A DNA stretch of 64,000 bases. Origin: Anaerolineae bacterium (GTDB lineage Bacteria; Chloroflexota; Anaerolineae; Promineifilales; Promineifilaceae). Numbering within the stretch: the stretch's first letter is position 1; each line of letters begins with the position of its first letter. Positions 7,214-22,290 of this stretch are shown piece after piece. The notes beneath the pieces were generated by a model that ran no database searches, was not told the DNA's origin, and saw only the letters and a list, made by a program, of their open reading frames with translations. The DNA lies in contig JAHDWK010000002.1 of the NCBI GenBank assembly GCA_023382655.1, positions 248,001 through 312,000 of the forward strand, given 5' to 3'. A program made the position numbers and the translations under genes.

Positions 7214-7657
7214 TTAACTTTCCATGACCCGCCGTGTACGCGTAACCTCAACAATCTCCCACGTCTGACCCCCGTCACCGGAACGCTCCTCAGTAGCCTC
7301 ATAGGCCACATCCGTCAAGTTCCGAATCTTCAACCGACGCAAATCCTGTGGGTTGCCCCCCAACCGCCCGACCACAATGACTTCCCCCTCTTCCCGCCAG
7401 CGATAATGCGCCACCCGTCCATCATTGAGAACAAAAGTCTCTTGCCACGTCTGGCTCTCCGGGTCCAGGTATCCAAAGGCCACAAAAGCAAAGCTCCCAT
7501 CCCCAGCCCGAAAATCCTGACGGAGCAGGCAATCCTCCATCTCCCACCTCACCTGTAACGTCCCGACCAGACTCTCACCATCGGCGCTGACGGTAAATTC
7601 CTGCCACGTCCCAATAAAACGCCGCACCAGTTCATATGCTCTGCCAGAATAATTCAT
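7214..7657 (-). CDS. DUF1579-like lipocalin-type protein
   Basis: ATG at 7657 follows GGAAAGGAGAG at good spacing, giving 147 residues (MNYSGRAYELVRRFIGTWQE). Alternating strands such as VRWEMEDCLLRQDF, FAFVAFGYLDPESQTW and VIVVGRLGGN resemble DUF1579/THAP4-type beta barrels that report on small-molecule or haem binding. No catalytic residues can be named. The gene returns to the higher GC of the chromosome. Confidence 0.55.
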   Translation of the reverse strand: MNYSGRAYELVRRFIGTWQEFTVSADGESLVGTLQVRWEMEDCLLRQDFRAGDGSFAFVAFGYLDPESQTWQETFVLNDGRVAHYRWREEGEVIVVGRLGGNPQDLRRLKIRNLTDVAYEATEERSGDGGQTWEIVEVTRTRRVMES

Positions 7658-7744
7658 ATGTACTCTCCTTTCCTGCACAGATTGCCCGACCACACAGGTC
7701 GTCCACCTCAGGAAATTATAACCAAAAGCAGGGCCAGGCACCGA

Positions 7745-8317
7745 TTACGCCACGATTTGCACCAGCTCAGCACAAATCTGCTCAGGCGTTTTATCTTTGG
7801 TGTAAACCACCCGTTTCGCCAATCGGCGGTTCGCCGGATGCTGTACAAAGTAGTCATTCAACACAAACAACTCATCATTGAACTCCCTCCCTGCTGCCGT
7901 CAACATCCGAACTAACCGGCTTTTTAATATCGCCGTCGACTCCGCCGCATCCGGCGACGGCCGTAACAATATCACCTGCGGATAAGGGGCCAGCGCCCGT
8001 TCCACCCGCGCCAGGAGCGCTTCATCATCATAAACCGAATTACTGGCCCCAAAATCAATGACGCCGTGATGCTCCGCCAAAACCATTTCCACCATGCGTG
8101 CTTCAAACGGCTGGCTGTACCGCAGCACCCTCCGAATCCCTTGACCAGATGCAGCAATCTGCGCCGCTACCGTTTCATCATACCCAACCTTCTGGTAATA
8201 CTGCCCGCGCACCGCATCAACCGAACAAAAAGGCAAGGCTAATTTTTCAGCTAACAAACGGCCGACGGTGCTTTTGCCCGCCCCCAGCGGGCCAATGAGG
8301 ATAATGGTGGGATTCAT
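7745..8317 (-). CDS. Shikimate-kinase-like P-loop kinase
   Basis: The 190 residues start IILIGPLGAGKSTVGRLLAE, a Walker A motif in the shikimate kinase style, followed by a VDAVRGQYY segment where shikimate kinase has its first acidic substrate motif. Later residues (LFVLNDYFVQHPANRRLAK) do not match the shikimate kinase lid clearly, so it is probably a paralogue with another small substrate. A relative with the same layout lies at 37276-37860. It is 16 bases upstream of the peptidase-like gene and probably co-transcribed. Confidence 0.75.
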   Translation of the reverse strand: MNPTIILIGPLGAGKSTVGRLLAEKLALPFCSVDAVRGQYYQKVGYDETVAAQIAASGQGIRRVLRYSQPFEARMVEMVLAEHHGVIDFGASNSVYDDEALLARVERALAPYPQVILLRPSPDAAESTAILKSRLVRMLTAAGREFNDELFVLNDYFVQHPANRRLAKRVVYTKDKTPEQICAELVQIVA

Positions 8318-8332
8318 CCCCCTAGCAGCCGC

Positions 8333-9544
8333 TCATGCCCGCGTCCACTGCCGGATCAACGTCGGCGTTACCGCTTCCGTCAACAGCCGGGCATACCAAT
8401 ACGGCCGTTCCCCCTTCCCGGCAAAGAGCGCTTCCAACAATTTCTGGCCCCAGTAATAAGTAAAAATATAGGCGCGATCCAGCGGGGCGCTCATAAACCC
8501 AATCATGTGGTCGGCTTCCTGCTCCGTCAGCAAACCATACTGCTGCAAATACTCCCGCACACGCTCCGCCGCCGCCCCCTGCTCATGCAGCAGAAAAGCC
8601 GCGTTGCCATAGGCCCCATTCAACTGCTCCAGAGCCAGTTCAATCATCCGCTCACGCTGCGCATCCAGATGCGCCAGCCCCACCATCGGGAAGATTTCCG
8701 CCGCGTGCCAGACCACCCACTCCTCATCCGACAGCACACTCGTCAGCGCACAAGTAGCAATGCCTTCGGAAACCACACACGACGGCGCATTGACCAGCGC
8801 CAGACAATGCTCCACACGGCCCCCTTGCTGCGCCAGCCGGCTGTCCTTGATCGAAAACTCCGTGTGATGCCCCGGATACGCCTCATGCGCCACCAGATTA
8901 ACCAGGTCCGTAATATAAAGCGGGACATCCGTATTGATCTCGATCTGCGACCGGCCGCGCCCCTGATACCAGTTATAAGCCATCCAGGGCTGGTCCTGCA
9001 CAAACGCAAAATCAACCGATTCCTCTTCCGGCAGCGGAAACCGGGCGCGGCAGAGGTGGCGCAGTTGCCCCTGGATAAACGGGATCAGCTGCTGTAACTG
9101 CGCCACAGAAAGTTCAAGCCCCTGTTTGCGCCGTGCCACCCGCTCCCTCAATGTATTGCCTGGCGGCAGCAGCTCATCGAGCAACCGGTACGTCTCTGCA
9201 AAAAGCGACTCCTCAACCCAGGTGGGCCGCACGTCATAAAGCAATTCCACCTCATCCGCCAGCGCCATGTTTTCCCCTTGCAGCAGGCGCAGGCTGGTTT
9301 GCATGGCCACAACCTGACGGGTCAGGAATTCCCGCCGCTGGTCATCCAACACAGCGGCGTCCGCAATCGCGGCGGCCAATGTGGATGCTTCCTGCGCCAA
9401 TTCCGGCAGCGGGCGTGGCCCATCTGTTTGCGCCTGTTCCTGCCAATCAGCCGGGCCAAAGTAAGCCTCAATGTAGCCGGGTATGTGCTGGTCAATGGCC
9501 AGCGCCAGACGAACGTACTCTTCTCCAACAACTTCAGGTGACAT
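8333..9544 (-). CDS. DUF885-type predicted metallopeptidase
   Basis: The 403 residues include LVAHEAYPGHHTEFSIKD near 220, an HExxxGHH-type zinc motif, and a downstream EGIATCALTSVL glutamate segment. This arrangement is that of the DUF885 family, distantly related to M32/M3-like gluzincins. There is no signal peptide, so it is probably cytoplasmic. Substrates are unknown. The stop is followed closely by the P-loop kinase gene on the same strand. Confidence 0.75.
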   Translation of the reverse strand: MSPEVVGEEYVRLALAIDQHIPGYIEAYFGPADWQEQAQTDGPRPLPELAQEASTLAAAIADAAVLDDQRREFLTRQVVAMQTSLRLLQGENMALADEVELLYDVRPTWVEESLFAETYRLLDELLPPGNTLRERVARRKQGLELSVAQLQQLIPFIQGQLRHLCRARFPLPEEESVDFAFVQDQPWMAYNWYQGRGRSQIEINTDVPLYITDLVNLVAHEAYPGHHTEFSIKDSRLAQQGGRVEHCLALVNAPSCVVSEGIATCALTSVLSDEEWVVWHAAEIFPMVGLAHLDAQRERMIELALEQLNGAYGNAAFLLHEQGAAAERVREYLQQYGLLTEQEADHMIGFMSAPLDRAYIFTYYWGQKLLEALFAGKGERPYWYARLLTEAVTPTLIRQWTRA

Positions 9545-9597
9545 GCATACATCTCCAATCTCAGGAACGAGGATTAAATAACCTACGGAACTTCAGA

Positions 9598-9795
9598 GCG
9601 TCATGCCTGCGAAGGCAGGCATCCACTCCTCTGAAAATGTAGGGTAATTTTGTAAATCGCCAGGACGATTTTGCAAATCGTCCTACAAATTTTCATTCAT
9701 CGTGGCAGGCTGCCGCCCATGTTGAACTCCTTCAAAAACATGGATTCCCGCCCCACGCCTTCGCGGGGACAGGCCCTGCGCGGGCATGACATGAA
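9598..9795. repeat. Cluster of three dispersed hairpin repeats
   Basis: The spacer 9545-9824 has no gene. It holds TGCCTGCGAAGGCAGGCATC (9604 on), GACGATTTTGCAAATCGTC (9664-9682), and a longer palindromic block running from ATGGATTCCCGCC to GCGCGGGCATGAC. The first and third are forms of a dispersed bacterial hairpin that often marks spacers. Their position after the dppF-like stop and before the peptidase start suggests terminators. Confidence 0.65.
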
Positions 9796-9824
9796 AAAGG
9801 ATTTTTCGGACACTCGCCAAAACC

Positions 9825-10847
9825 TTAACTAACTGTCGCATGGTGGCAGGCGACGGGGTGGGGGGCTACGGCCGTGCCCAAATCCCTTAACACCGGCACC
9901 TCCACCCGACAAATGTCCGTGGCAATGGGACAGCGCGGGTGAAACCGGCAGCCCGTCGGCGGATGCGCCGGGTTCGGCGTTTCGCCCTGCAAAATGATCG
10001 GCTGGCGCTTCGCTTCGGCGCGCGGGTCGGGCAAGGGAATGGCGGACAGAAGCGCCTGGGTATAGGGGTGCAACGGCCGTGTAAACAACGTATCCCGTTC
10101 GGCCAATTCCACAATCTGGCCCAGGTACATCACCGCCACCCGATCACTCAGATAACGCACCATCGCCAGGTCGTGGGCAATGAACAAATAGGTCAGCCCC
10201 AATTCTTGCTTCAAATCATCCAGCAAATTGACCACCTGCGCCTGAATAGAAACGTCCAGCGCCGAAATGGGCTCATCGGCCACAATGAAGCGCGGGTTGG
10301 GAGCCAAAGCGCGGGCAATGCCAATACGCTGCCGCTGCCCGCCGGAAAATTCGTGCGGGTAGCGGTTGGCGACGGCCACATTTAGCCCCACCATATTCAG
10401 CAGTTCCTTCACCCGCTGCCGTCGCTGCGCCCCATCACCCAGCCCATGCACCCGCAGCGGCTCCTCGATAATCTCGCCCACCGTCATGCGTGGATTCAGC
10501 GAGGCATACGGGTCTTGAAAAATAATCTGCATTTGCTGGCGAATGGGTTGCAGTTCAGCGTCAGACAGGGTTGCCAGATTACGGCCGTCCAGCCATATTT
10601 CGCCGGCAGACGGCCGTAACAGCCGCAGCAGCAGCCGCCCGGTGGTAGATTTGCCGCAGCCACTTTCACCCACCAGTCCCAATGTCTCCCCCGGAAAAAT
10701 GTCAAAATCCACGCCATCCACCGCCTGCACCAGCCCCACCTGCTGCCGCCGCCAGCCGCGCCGGATCGGAAAATACTTCTTCAAACCGCGTACCCGCACC
10801 AATGGGTCACTAATCTGTGGCATCTGTGTAATCTGTGGATGCTCCAT
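9825..10847 (-). CDS. Peptide/nickel ABC transporter ATP-binding protein, DppF type
   Basis: The 340-residue ATPase has Walker [16 protein letters not shown], signature [15 protein letters not shown], Walker [13 protein letters not shown] and the C-terminal oligopeptide-transporter extension with cysteines ([14 protein letters not shown]). It would pair with the DppD-type subunit at 10848-11864 to power uptake through the two permeases. The first dozen residues ([10 protein letters not shown]) are encoded by a CACAGATTACACAGATG repeat just like those in the spacers, so the native start may lie at residue 14 or later. Confidence 0.92.
   Translation of the reverse strand: MEHPQITQMPQISDPLVRVRGLKKYFPIRRGWRRQQVGLVQAVDGVDFDIFPGETLGLVGESGCGKSTTGRLLLRLLRPSAGEIWLDGRNLATLSDAELQPIRQQMQIIFQDPYASLNPRMTVGEIIEEPLRVHGLGDGAQRRQRVKELLNMVGLNVAVANRYPHEFSGGQRQRIGIARALAPNPRFIVADEPISALDVSIQAQVVNLLDDLKQELGLTYLFIAHDLAMVRYLSDRVAVMYLGQIVELAERDTLFTRPLHPYTQALLSAIPLPDPRAEAKRQPIILQGETPNPAHPPTGCRFHPRCPIATDICRVEVPVLRDLGTAVAPHPVACHHATVS
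10805..10845 (-). repeat. CACAGATTACACAGATG repeat overlapping the dppF-like start
   Basis: On the minus strand it reads CACAGATTACACAGATGCCA then CAGATTAG. The family recurs at 11875-11940. Here it is translated as the N terminus of the ATPase. Confidence 0.6.
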
Positions 10848-11864
10848 TTAATTGGCCTCTTTAAGGGTGAATCGGGTCTGGGCCGCCTGCCGCACGTCGG
10901 CCCAACGCCAGCAGGCGGCGTGGTGGTCACGGTCAATCAGTTCCAGCAACGGCCGTTCCGCCCGGCACCGCCCTTCCACAAACGAACAGCGGTCGGCAAA
11001 GGGGCAGCCTGTCACTTCCCCCAGCAAATCGGGCGGCGCGCCTTCAATAGCCCGCAGCCGCTGCCGTTCCTGCTGGTTCACTTTGGGCAGCGATTCCAGC
11101 AGCCCCAATGTGTACGGATGGCTGGTTTGTTCATATAAATCCAGCACCGACGCCATCTCCACAATGTGCCCGGCATACATCACCGCCACCCGGTTGACCA
11201 GGCTGGCCACCACGCCCAAATCGTGCGTAATCCAGATGACAGACATACCCAGTTCCGCTTTTAGCTCTTTCACCAGATTGACAATTTGCGCCTGAATGGT
11301 CACATCCAGAGCGGTGGTGGGTTCGTCAGCAATCAGCAGCGCCGGGCGGCAGGCCAGGGCCATGGCGATATTCAGCCGCTGCCGCTGCCCGCCGGAAAAC
11401 TGGTGCGGGTAATCATCCAGCCGTCGCGCCGCATCGGGAATGCCCACCATCTCCAGCAGTTCTGTTGCCCGCTGCCGCGCTTTGGTCCGGCCCAACGACA
11501 GATGCAGTTGCAGGCTTTCCATAACCTGCCGCCCCACCGTCAATACCGGGTTGAGCGAGGTCATGGGGTCCTGAAAGATCATGGCGATGTCGCGTCCACG
11601 AATGCGGCGTAGCTGGCGTTCCGGCATTTGTAATAAATCTTGTTCGTCGAAGAGGACACGGCCGTGTTCCACTTTTCCCGGCGGCGACGGCACCAGGCCG
11701 ATGAGCGACAGGGCGCTGACCGATTTACCACAGCCACTTTCCCCCACCAGCGCCAGGGATTCACCCTTTGCCAGCGTGTAGGAAATGCCGTTGACCGCAT
11801 GAACGACGCCATCCTGAGTGTAAAAGCGGGTGGTGAGGTTTTCTACTTTGAGTAGGTCAGACAT
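10848..11864 (-). CDS. Peptide/nickel ABC transporter ATP-binding protein, DppD type
   Basis: The 338 residues show [17 protein letters not shown] (Walker A), [15 protein letters not shown] (signature), [12 protein letters not shown] (Walker B), a switch histidine in ITHDLG, and the [15 protein letters not shown] cysteine cluster typical of DppD/OppD, where it may hold an iron-sulphur centre. Stop and next start are directly adjacent to the DppF-type gene, fitting translational coupling. Confidence 0.92.
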   Translation of the reverse strand: MSDLLKVENLTTRFYTQDGVVHAVNGISYTLAKGESLALVGESGCGKSVSALSLIGLVPSPPGKVEHGRVLFDEQDLLQMPERQLRRIRGRDIAMIFQDPMTSLNPVLTVGRQVMESLQLHLSLGRTKARQRATELLEMVGIPDAARRLDDYPHQFSGGQRQRLNIAMALACRPALLIADEPTTALDVTIQAQIVNLVKELKAELGMSVIWITHDLGVVASLVNRVAVMYAGHIVEMASVLDLYEQTSHPYTLGLLESLPKVNQQERQRLRAIEGAPPDLLGEVTGCPFADRCSFVEGRCRAERPLLELIDRDHHAACWRWADVRQAAQTRFTLKEAN

Positions 11865-11869
11865 GGATT

Positions 11870-11942
11870 TTTTATCAAAGATTACCCAGATTTCACCGAT
11901 TATCTTTTTATCTGCGTAATCTGTGAAATCTTTGATGATTCA
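11870..11942. repeat. Hairpin-forming AATCTGTGAAATC repeat block
   Basis: ATCAAAGATT...CAGATTTCACCGATTAT faces AATCTGTGAAATCTTTGATGAT, a stem of nearly 20 pairs, filling the gap between the dppC-like and dppD-like genes. It would form in the operon mRNA. Confidence 0.7.
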
Positions 11943-12896
11943 GTTGCTATAACGCCGCCGCCAGCGACGACGCGGGCGAGTCACATCCATTTGCCGCCGC
12001 AAGCCTTCGCCCAGCATGTTGAAGGCGAAGATATGGAGGAAAATAATGACCCCGATGAAGGCGACTTCCCAGGGGGTGAGCAGCATCTTGTTCCAGAAGT
12101 CAGAGAGCATCTGGCCCAGTTCCGGGAAACCGGCGGTCAGGCCGGCAGCGACTGTGCCGCCGCTGTTGGGGTCTTCGACGATGCGCACAAAGGCGTCGCC
12201 GATGAACATGCCCAGGAAGCCCAGTTCGGCAAGGACCAGCAGGGTGGCCGCCAGTTCAAAGGCGATGAGGGCGGGCAGGGCCGGCCACAGTTGAGGCAGC
12301 ACGTAGCCGCGCAAAATGCCAAACGGCCGTACCCCCACCGCCCGTGCCCCTTCGATATAGGGTGATTGTTTGATGACCAGGGTGCTGTTTTTGACGAAGA
12401 CGGCCGTGTTTGCCCAACCTGTGGCTATCAATGCCAGCATAAACGTAGTCAATTCCCGGTCGCCGATAAACGAAATCAGCGCCAGGGCAAAAAGTAAGAT
12501 GGGAACCGCCAGACTGACGTCGGTTAATAGATCAATGACCCGCGTTACCAGCCCCCCAAACCAACCGGCGGTCAACCCTAAGATCGTGCCCAGCCCAATG
12601 CGCAGCGAGGCGATGACAAAACAGAGCAGCAGTGTAGGGCGGATGGCCCACAAAAGGCGACTGTATAGATCGCGCCCGGCGTTATCAGTGCCCAGGGTAA
12701 ACTGCTCTATGGTCAGCGGCGGCACGGGCAGCCGGGACGGGATGTACACCTCATCTCCCACCCGGATGATCTCATCAAATACTTCCATAGGGTCAAGCGG
12801 AGCCAGACGTGGGCCGATGATGGCAATGAAAACAAAGAAGCCGGTGAGAACAGCGCCAATCCAGAGGGGGTAGTTGTGGGATGAAACTTTCTTCAT
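11940..12896 (-). CDS. Peptide ABC transporter permease, DppC type
   Basis: The 318 residues have a short cytoplasmic head, one hydrophobic segment (WIGAVLTGFFVFIAIIG), a periplasmic stretch containing FTLGTDNAGRDLYSRLL, and the binding-protein-dependent transport core. The LGTDxxGRD box and the EGARAVGVRPFGILRGYVLP coupling loop are hallmarks of DppC/OppC subunits. Confidence 0.92.
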   Translation of the reverse strand: MKKVSSHNYPLWIGAVLTGFFVFIAIIGPRLAPLDPMEVFDEIIRVGDEVYIPSRLPVPPLTIEQFTLGTDNAGRDLYSRLLWAIRPTLLLCFVIASLRIGLGTILGLTAGWFGGLVTRVIDLLTDVSLAVPILLFALALISFIGDRELTTFMLALIATGWANTAVFVKNSTLVIKQSPYIEGARAVGVRPFGILRGYVLPQLWPALPALIAFELAATLLVLAELGFLGMFIGDAFVRIVEDPNSGGTVAAGLTAGFPELGQMLSDFWNKMLLTPWEVAFIGVIIFLHIFAFNMLGEGLRRQMDVTRPRRRWRRRYSN

Positions 12897-12902
12897 AACT
12901 GC

Positions 12903-12943
12903 GAGATAGACCTGACAGGTCTCTCAGACCTGTCAGGTCTTTA
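12903..12943. repeat. GACCTGACAGGTC hairpin repeat
   Basis: AGACCTGACAGGTCT is followed by CAGACCTGTCAGGTCT, together able to fold as a tight stem in the spacer between the two permease genes. The upstream gene stop (TAA) lies at its edge. A second copy is at 13905-13938. Confidence 0.75.
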
Positions 12944-13891
12944 GGCCAGCGTTACCTCGGTTTCCTCGGCGGCGCGGCTGAGGCGGGGGTCGAGCCGGTA
13001 GGCCAGTACACTGGTGAACAGGTCGGTAATGAGCAACCAACTTCCCATGACAACGGCGATGATGGCGATGAGATTGGGGTTACCAAAAAACTGGCCCGGC
13101 CCGCGGGCATCCAGCCGCAAACCGATGGCCAGGAGGAAGACACGGCCGATTCCCGGCCAGAGGAAGATTGCCTCCACAATGACTAAGGCGCCGACCATGA
13201 GGCGCATGGATTCGCCGATGGTGATGAGGACGGGTGACAGCATATTGGGCATGGCATGTCGCCAGATGAGTTGTGGCCAGCTCAGCCCTTTGCTGCGCGC
13301 GACCTGGATGTAATCTTTTTGTAGTTCGTTTTCCAGCAGGCCGGCGGTGACTTTTGCCAGGTGAAAAGTGGGTTGGATAGCCAGCACGAGTACGGGCAGG
13401 ATGAGATGATTGTCCAGGCCGTAGCCGCTGATGGGCAGGAGGGGCTTTTTGTTGGCGGAATAGAGCAGCCGATAGACGATAAAGGAGAGGATGACCGCGC
13501 CAAAGACGAAGCCGGGCATGGAAGAACCGGCGGCGAGGAAAGTGAGGGCTACCGGGTGCATACGCCGGGTGCGGCGCGAGATAGAGAGAAAGCCAAAAGA
13601 CAGCCCCAAGACGATGGTGGTGAGCATGGCGGTGGCCAGGAGAAGGAGGCTGTTTTTAATGGGGTCACGAATGATGTCGTTGATAGGGGTATTGCCGACT
13701 GATCCCAGGTCGCCGGCCAGTAGGGCTTGCAGGTATTCACGGTAGTGGCTTTCTATCTCTACTTCTACGGGTCGGCCGGCCGGGGAGAAGAAGATGCGCG
13801 GGTGCAACAGGGCGTAATGGTAAGCAACGTAGTTGAGCAGCGCCAGGATGATGAGCATGATGATGATTTTGCGGGTGATCAGGCGGGCCAT
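12941..13891 (-). CDS. Peptide ABC transporter permease, DppB type
   Basis: The 316 residues carry an N-terminal membrane segment (IIIMLIILALLNYVAYHYAL), a periplasmic region, and a permease core with ARSKGLSWPQLIWRHAMPN (EAA-type coupling loop) and VEAIFLWPGIGRVFLLAI, the usual DppB/OppB block. With DppC, DppD and DppF subunits it makes a nearly complete importer; no solute-binding protein gene is present in the window. Confidence 0.9.
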   Translation of the reverse strand: MARLITRKIIIMLIILALLNYVAYHYALLHPRIFFSPAGRPVEVEIESHYREYLQALLAGDLGSVGNTPINDIIRDPIKNSLLLLATAMLTTIVLGLSFGFLSISRRTRRMHPVALTFLAAGSSMPGFVFGAVILSFIVYRLLYSANKKPLLPISGYGLDNHLILPVLVLAIQPTFHLAKVTAGLLENELQKDYIQVARSKGLSWPQLIWRHAMPNMLSPVLITIGESMRLMVGALVIVEAIFLWPGIGRVFLLAIGLRLDARGPGQFFGNPNLIAIIAVVMGSWLLITDLFTSVLAYRLDPRLSRAAEETEVTLA

Positions 13892-13904
13892 ATGAATGTC
13901 ATGG

Positions 13905-13938
13905 GAACCTGACAGGTCTTAGAAGACCTGTCAGGTTT
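13905..13938. repeat. AACCTGACAGGTC hairpin repeat
   Basis: AACCTGACAGGTCTT and AAGACCTGTCAGGTT form a perfect 15-pair stem around AG, between the lipoprotein gene and dppB-like gene. It is the same family as 12903-12943. Confidence 0.8.
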
Positions 13939-14491
13939 AGGGGGTAGTGGGTTGAAAATTGGATATGGCCCAGAAGCCGTCTTCGTAGGAGATGGAACTG
14001 GGATAGCCATAGGTTTCGCTGAATGTGATTTGGGCGGGATGGTCGGGTATGTTCAGGTTGCCCACGTATTCGGCGACGGCGAGTAGTTCGTCTATGGTGA
14101 ATTCAGTGGGGTCTATTTCGCGGAGGATACATTCTCGTGTGGGATAGCAGTCTTGTTTGTGGCTGGTGACGACGCCGTCTTGTACGGTGATGTCCAGGAA
14201 TTGGACGTTCCAGCCAGGCTGGCTGTGGCGGACGCCAACAATATAGTCGTCTATGTTGTGAGAGGCCCAACGGCTTTTGGCCTGTTCAAGTTGTTGGGTG
14301 AAGTCGGTGTTGGCAGTGGTGTTGACCTCATCGGTGGCGGCCATGATGCGGGTGGCGAGGGCGTTGGCGGTGGCGTCGGTGGCGGAGGGGGTGGTCACGG
14401 CCGTTTCGCCTTCCCCTCCACACGCGCCCAAAACCAGGATCAAGACAATCCATAAAAACGGTAGGGTGTGGAATTGTTTGAATTGGGACAT
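13937..14491 (-). CDS. Secreted lipoprotein, DUF6174-like
   Basis: From ATG 14491 the protein has 184 residues. MSQFKQFHTLPFLWIVLILV is followed by the lipobox LGAC|GG, so it is a lipid-anchored surface protein. After a Thr/Ala-rich linker, a small domain contains SRWASHNIDDYIVGVRHSQP, LDITVQDGVVTSHK and a paired-cysteine segment DCYPTREC, which resembles DUF6174. It is first in the same strand order as the peptide transporter genes, where a solute-binding protein would be expected, but it is far too small to be one. Confidence 0.7.
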   Translation of the reverse strand: MSQFKQFHTLPFLWIVLILVLGACGGEGETAVTTPSATDATANALATRIMAATDEVNTTANTDFTQQLEQAKSRWASHNIDDYIVGVRHSQPGWNVQFLDITVQDGVVTSHKQDCYPTRECILREIDPTEFTIDELLAVAEYVGNLNIPDHPAQITFSETYGYPSSISYEDGFWAISNFQPTTP

Positions 14492-14734
14492 GTTTCCTCT
14501 TCTGTCATCCAGGAGCAATCGGGCATTACTCATACCTATAAAAGTCTACCTGTTATACGTAATCGAGGCAAAAGTTAATGGTTGGATAGGGTCATTTTTA
14601 GGGGACATGATATGTTTTTAGAAACCTGTCACATCTAGCAAAAATGACACACTGCATTATGCTTTTCGCCTTCGTTTCAGATGACACATGTCACTCTGGA
14701 TGTCCCCGTATTTTGCCTACAATGTACCATGAGG
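14492..14734. promoter_or_regulatory. Divergent intergenic region upstream of the synthase operon
   Basis: No gene was seen in this spacer between divergent genes. It is AT-rich and contains related motifs CTGTCACATC, ATGACACACTG and GATGACACATGTCACTC (arms TGACA/TGTCA), and a possible -10 box TACAAT near 14718. A clear -35 partner was not found. Confidence 0.35.
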
Positions 14735-14754
14735 ATTGTGAATTATCACACAAT
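14735..14754. promoter_or_regulatory. 20-bp dyad, possible operator
   Basis: ATTGTG and CACAAT flank AATTATCA as perfect 6-base arms. It lies about 20 bases after the possible -10 box and about 110 bases before the acyl-CoA dehydrogenase start, a sensible site for a regulator of the operon. No known operator was matched. Confidence 0.35.
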
Positions 14755-14782
14755 CAATCTACCCTGAACCGCGTTTTTGAAA

Positions 14783-14853
14783 AGTGAACGGTGAGCGGTG
14801 AGCAGTGAGCAATTGCACACACTGCTCACCGCTTACTGCTGACTGCTAAGAGG
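14783..14853. repeat. Hairpin-forming GTGAGCAGT repeat block
   Basis: GTGAACGGTGAGCGGTGAGC, AGTGAGCAATT is answered by ACTGCTCACCGCTTACTGCT, GACTGCT. It directly precedes the AAGAGGAGAAAGCG ribosome binding site of the acyl-CoA dehydrogenase, so folding would place a stem in the 5' leader of the operon mRNA. Confidence 0.8.
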
Positions 14854-14861
14854 AGAAAGCG

Positions 14862-16544
14862 ATGTTAAAAACGGAAGCAACGGCCGTTGGATTAGACAAA
14901 GAAACCCGCGACATGATCCTGGACACACTCAAAAAGTATGCCGAGAAAAAACTCACCCCCGATTATCTGCTCAAACTAGACCACAACGACGAATTCCCCC
15001 ACGAAGTATTACAAGAACTGTATGACCCTATGTCTCTGGGGCTGCATCTGCTATTCATCCCCGAAGCGTATGATGGCCTGGGCGGTGGCGCGTATGACAT
15101 TTACCGCGTCAGCGAATTGATGGCCGCCATTGACCTGGGCGTGGCCACCGGCGTCCTGGCGACCTTCCTCGGCTCCGACCCCATCAGCGTTGGTGCAACG
15201 GAAGAGCAGAAGAGGTATTGGTACGGCCGTATCGCCGCCGAAGCGCTGCTTATGGCCTATGGCGCAACGGAGCCACAGGCCGGTTCTGACCTGGCGGCCA
15301 TGACCACCAAAGCCGAACCCGTCCTCGAAGATGGCGTTGTCACCGGCTATCACATCTCCGGCCAAAAGCAGTGGATCAGCAACGGCGGTGTGGCCGATTT
15401 GTACACGATTTTGGCGCTGGCTCCCGGCGGGCCAAGCTGGTTTATCGTAGACCGGGACAGCGAAGGTTTCACCCGTGGCAAGCCGGAAGACAAACACGGC
15501 ATCCGCGCCAGCAACACGGCCGCCCTCTTCCTCGATAACGTTTACGTGCCTGCCGACCGGCTGGTGGGTTTGCAAGAAGGGCAGGGATTGGCCCAGGCGC
15601 AGGCCGTTTTTGGCTACACGCGCCTCATGGTAGGCGCGTTTGGTTTGGGCGCGGGCTGGGAAGCCTTGCGGCGCGCCGTTCGCTACTCGCAGGAGCGCAT
15701 CCAGGGTGGCGCCCCCCTCAGCCAGAAGCAGGGCTACACCCACAAACTGATTGTGCCCAACGCCGCCCGGCTGGAAGCGGCCCGCACCTACATTGAATGG
15801 GTGGCGGAACGGCTGGACAGTGGCGAAGAAGGGCTGCAAACGGAAGGGGCCGTTGCCAAATACATGGCCACGGAAGCGGGCAACAAAGCGGCCGAAGACG
15901 CCATCCAGGCGCACGGCGGCTACGGCTACACCAAAGAATACATGGTGGAAAAAATCAAACGCGACGTGCGCATCACCACCATTTACGAAGGCACGTCGGA
16001 GATCATGGAGTGGACGATTGCCCGCGACCGCTGGCAGCTACATTTGAAATCACGCGGCGACTACTACAAGGAATGGGCCAACCGCCTATCGCTTATCCAT
16101 CAGGAGCAGCCGGAGAATGGGGCTAACTATGCAGCGATGGCGCTCCGGGCATTGGCCGTCATTTTGGAGCGCTGCCGCCTGGATCGGCTGACACGCAACC
16201 AGCATGTGCTGTTCCGCCTGGGTGAGTTGATCGCCTACGCGGAAACGGCCGCACTCTTTGCCGAGCGTGTTGCCGATAAACCCACCGAAGCCATCCACCT
16301 GGACATCCCCACCCGGCAGGCGCTCAGCCGCATTCACGGCCGTGACGCTGCCCTCAAAGTTGCTACCGAAGGTCTGCGCTGGGCCATTGGCGCGGGCCAG
16401 ACCGACCCTGCTCCTTCGACAAGCTCAGGACAAGCTTTAGCCCAATCCCTCGACCTGTCCGGCATTTACGCCGCGCAAGAGGGGCTGGTGGCGGATATGG
16501 ATTTTGCGGCGGAGAGATTGAATGAAGCATTCAGTAAGCAGTAA
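14862..16544 (+). CDS. Acyl-CoA dehydrogenase
   Basis: The 560-residue FAD enzyme shows [15 protein letters not shown] (FAD/substrate loop) near 135-150, the middle beta domain with [15 protein letters not shown], and the C-terminal helical motif [11 protein letters not shown] followed by [12 protein letters not shown], whose YEGT glutamate is the usual catalytic base. A further 170 residues extend the C terminus, as in long ACADs. An in-frame insert with TCGACAAGCTCAGGACAAGC encodes STSSGQAL near residue 520, and the last codons plus TAA are supplied by a GTAAGCAGT repeat. As the first gene of the synthase operon, it could desaturate a starter or product acyl chain, or act on enoyl intermediates; that is inference. 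Confidence 0.92.
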   Translation: MLKTEATAVGLDKETRDMILDTLKKYAEKKLTPDYLLKLDHNDEFPHEVLQELYDPMSLGLHLLFIPEAYDGLGGGAYDIYRVSELMAAIDLGVATGVLATFLGSDPISVGATEEQKRYWYGRIAAEALLMAYGATEPQAGSDLAAMTTKAEPVLEDGVVTGYHISGQKQWISNGGVADLYTILALAPGGPSWFIVDRDSEGFTRGKPEDKHGIRASNTAALFLDNVYVPADRLVGLQEGQGLAQAQAVFGYTRLMVGAFGLGAGWEALRRAVRYSQERIQGGAPLSQKQGYTHKLIVPNAARLEAARTYIEWVAERLDSGEEGLQTEGAVAKYMATEAGNKAAEDAIQAHGGYGYTKEYMVEKIKRDVRITTIYEGTSEIMEWTIARDRWQLHLKSRGDYYKEWANRLSLIHQEQPENGANYAAMALRALAVILERCRLDRLTRNQHVLFRLGELIAYAETAALFAERVADKPTEAIHLDIPTRQALSRIHGRDAALKVATEGLRWAIGAGQTDPAPSTSSGQALAQSLDLSGIYAAQEGLVADMDFAAERLNEAFSKQ

Positions 16545-16598
16545 GCAGTAAGCAGTGTCTTGACTGCTCACTGCTTACCGTTCCCTGCTCACTTTGCA
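16531..16598. repeat. Hairpin-forming GTAAGCAGT repeat block overlapping a stop codon
   Basis: AGTAAGCAGTAAGCAGTAAG and AGTGTCTTGACTGCTCACTG, CTTACC fold back on one another. The dehydrogenase stop TAA is one of the unit boundaries. It separates dehydrogenase and synthase genes. Confidence 0.8.
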
Positions 16599-16617
16599 AA
16601 AAAGGGAGTGAACGAAA

Positions 16618-22277
<5,660 letters not shown>

Positions 22278-22290
<13 letters not shown>

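Noticed and set aside
14783-14853. GTGAGCAGT blocks considered as a CRISPR array
   Set aside because: Units are 7-10 bases without unique spacers, are arranged as inverted copies, and no cas genes are present.
15051-15914. 287-codon open frame antisense to the acyl-CoA dehydrogenase
   Set aside because: Composition-driven antisense frame; the plus strand carries clear ACAD motifs.
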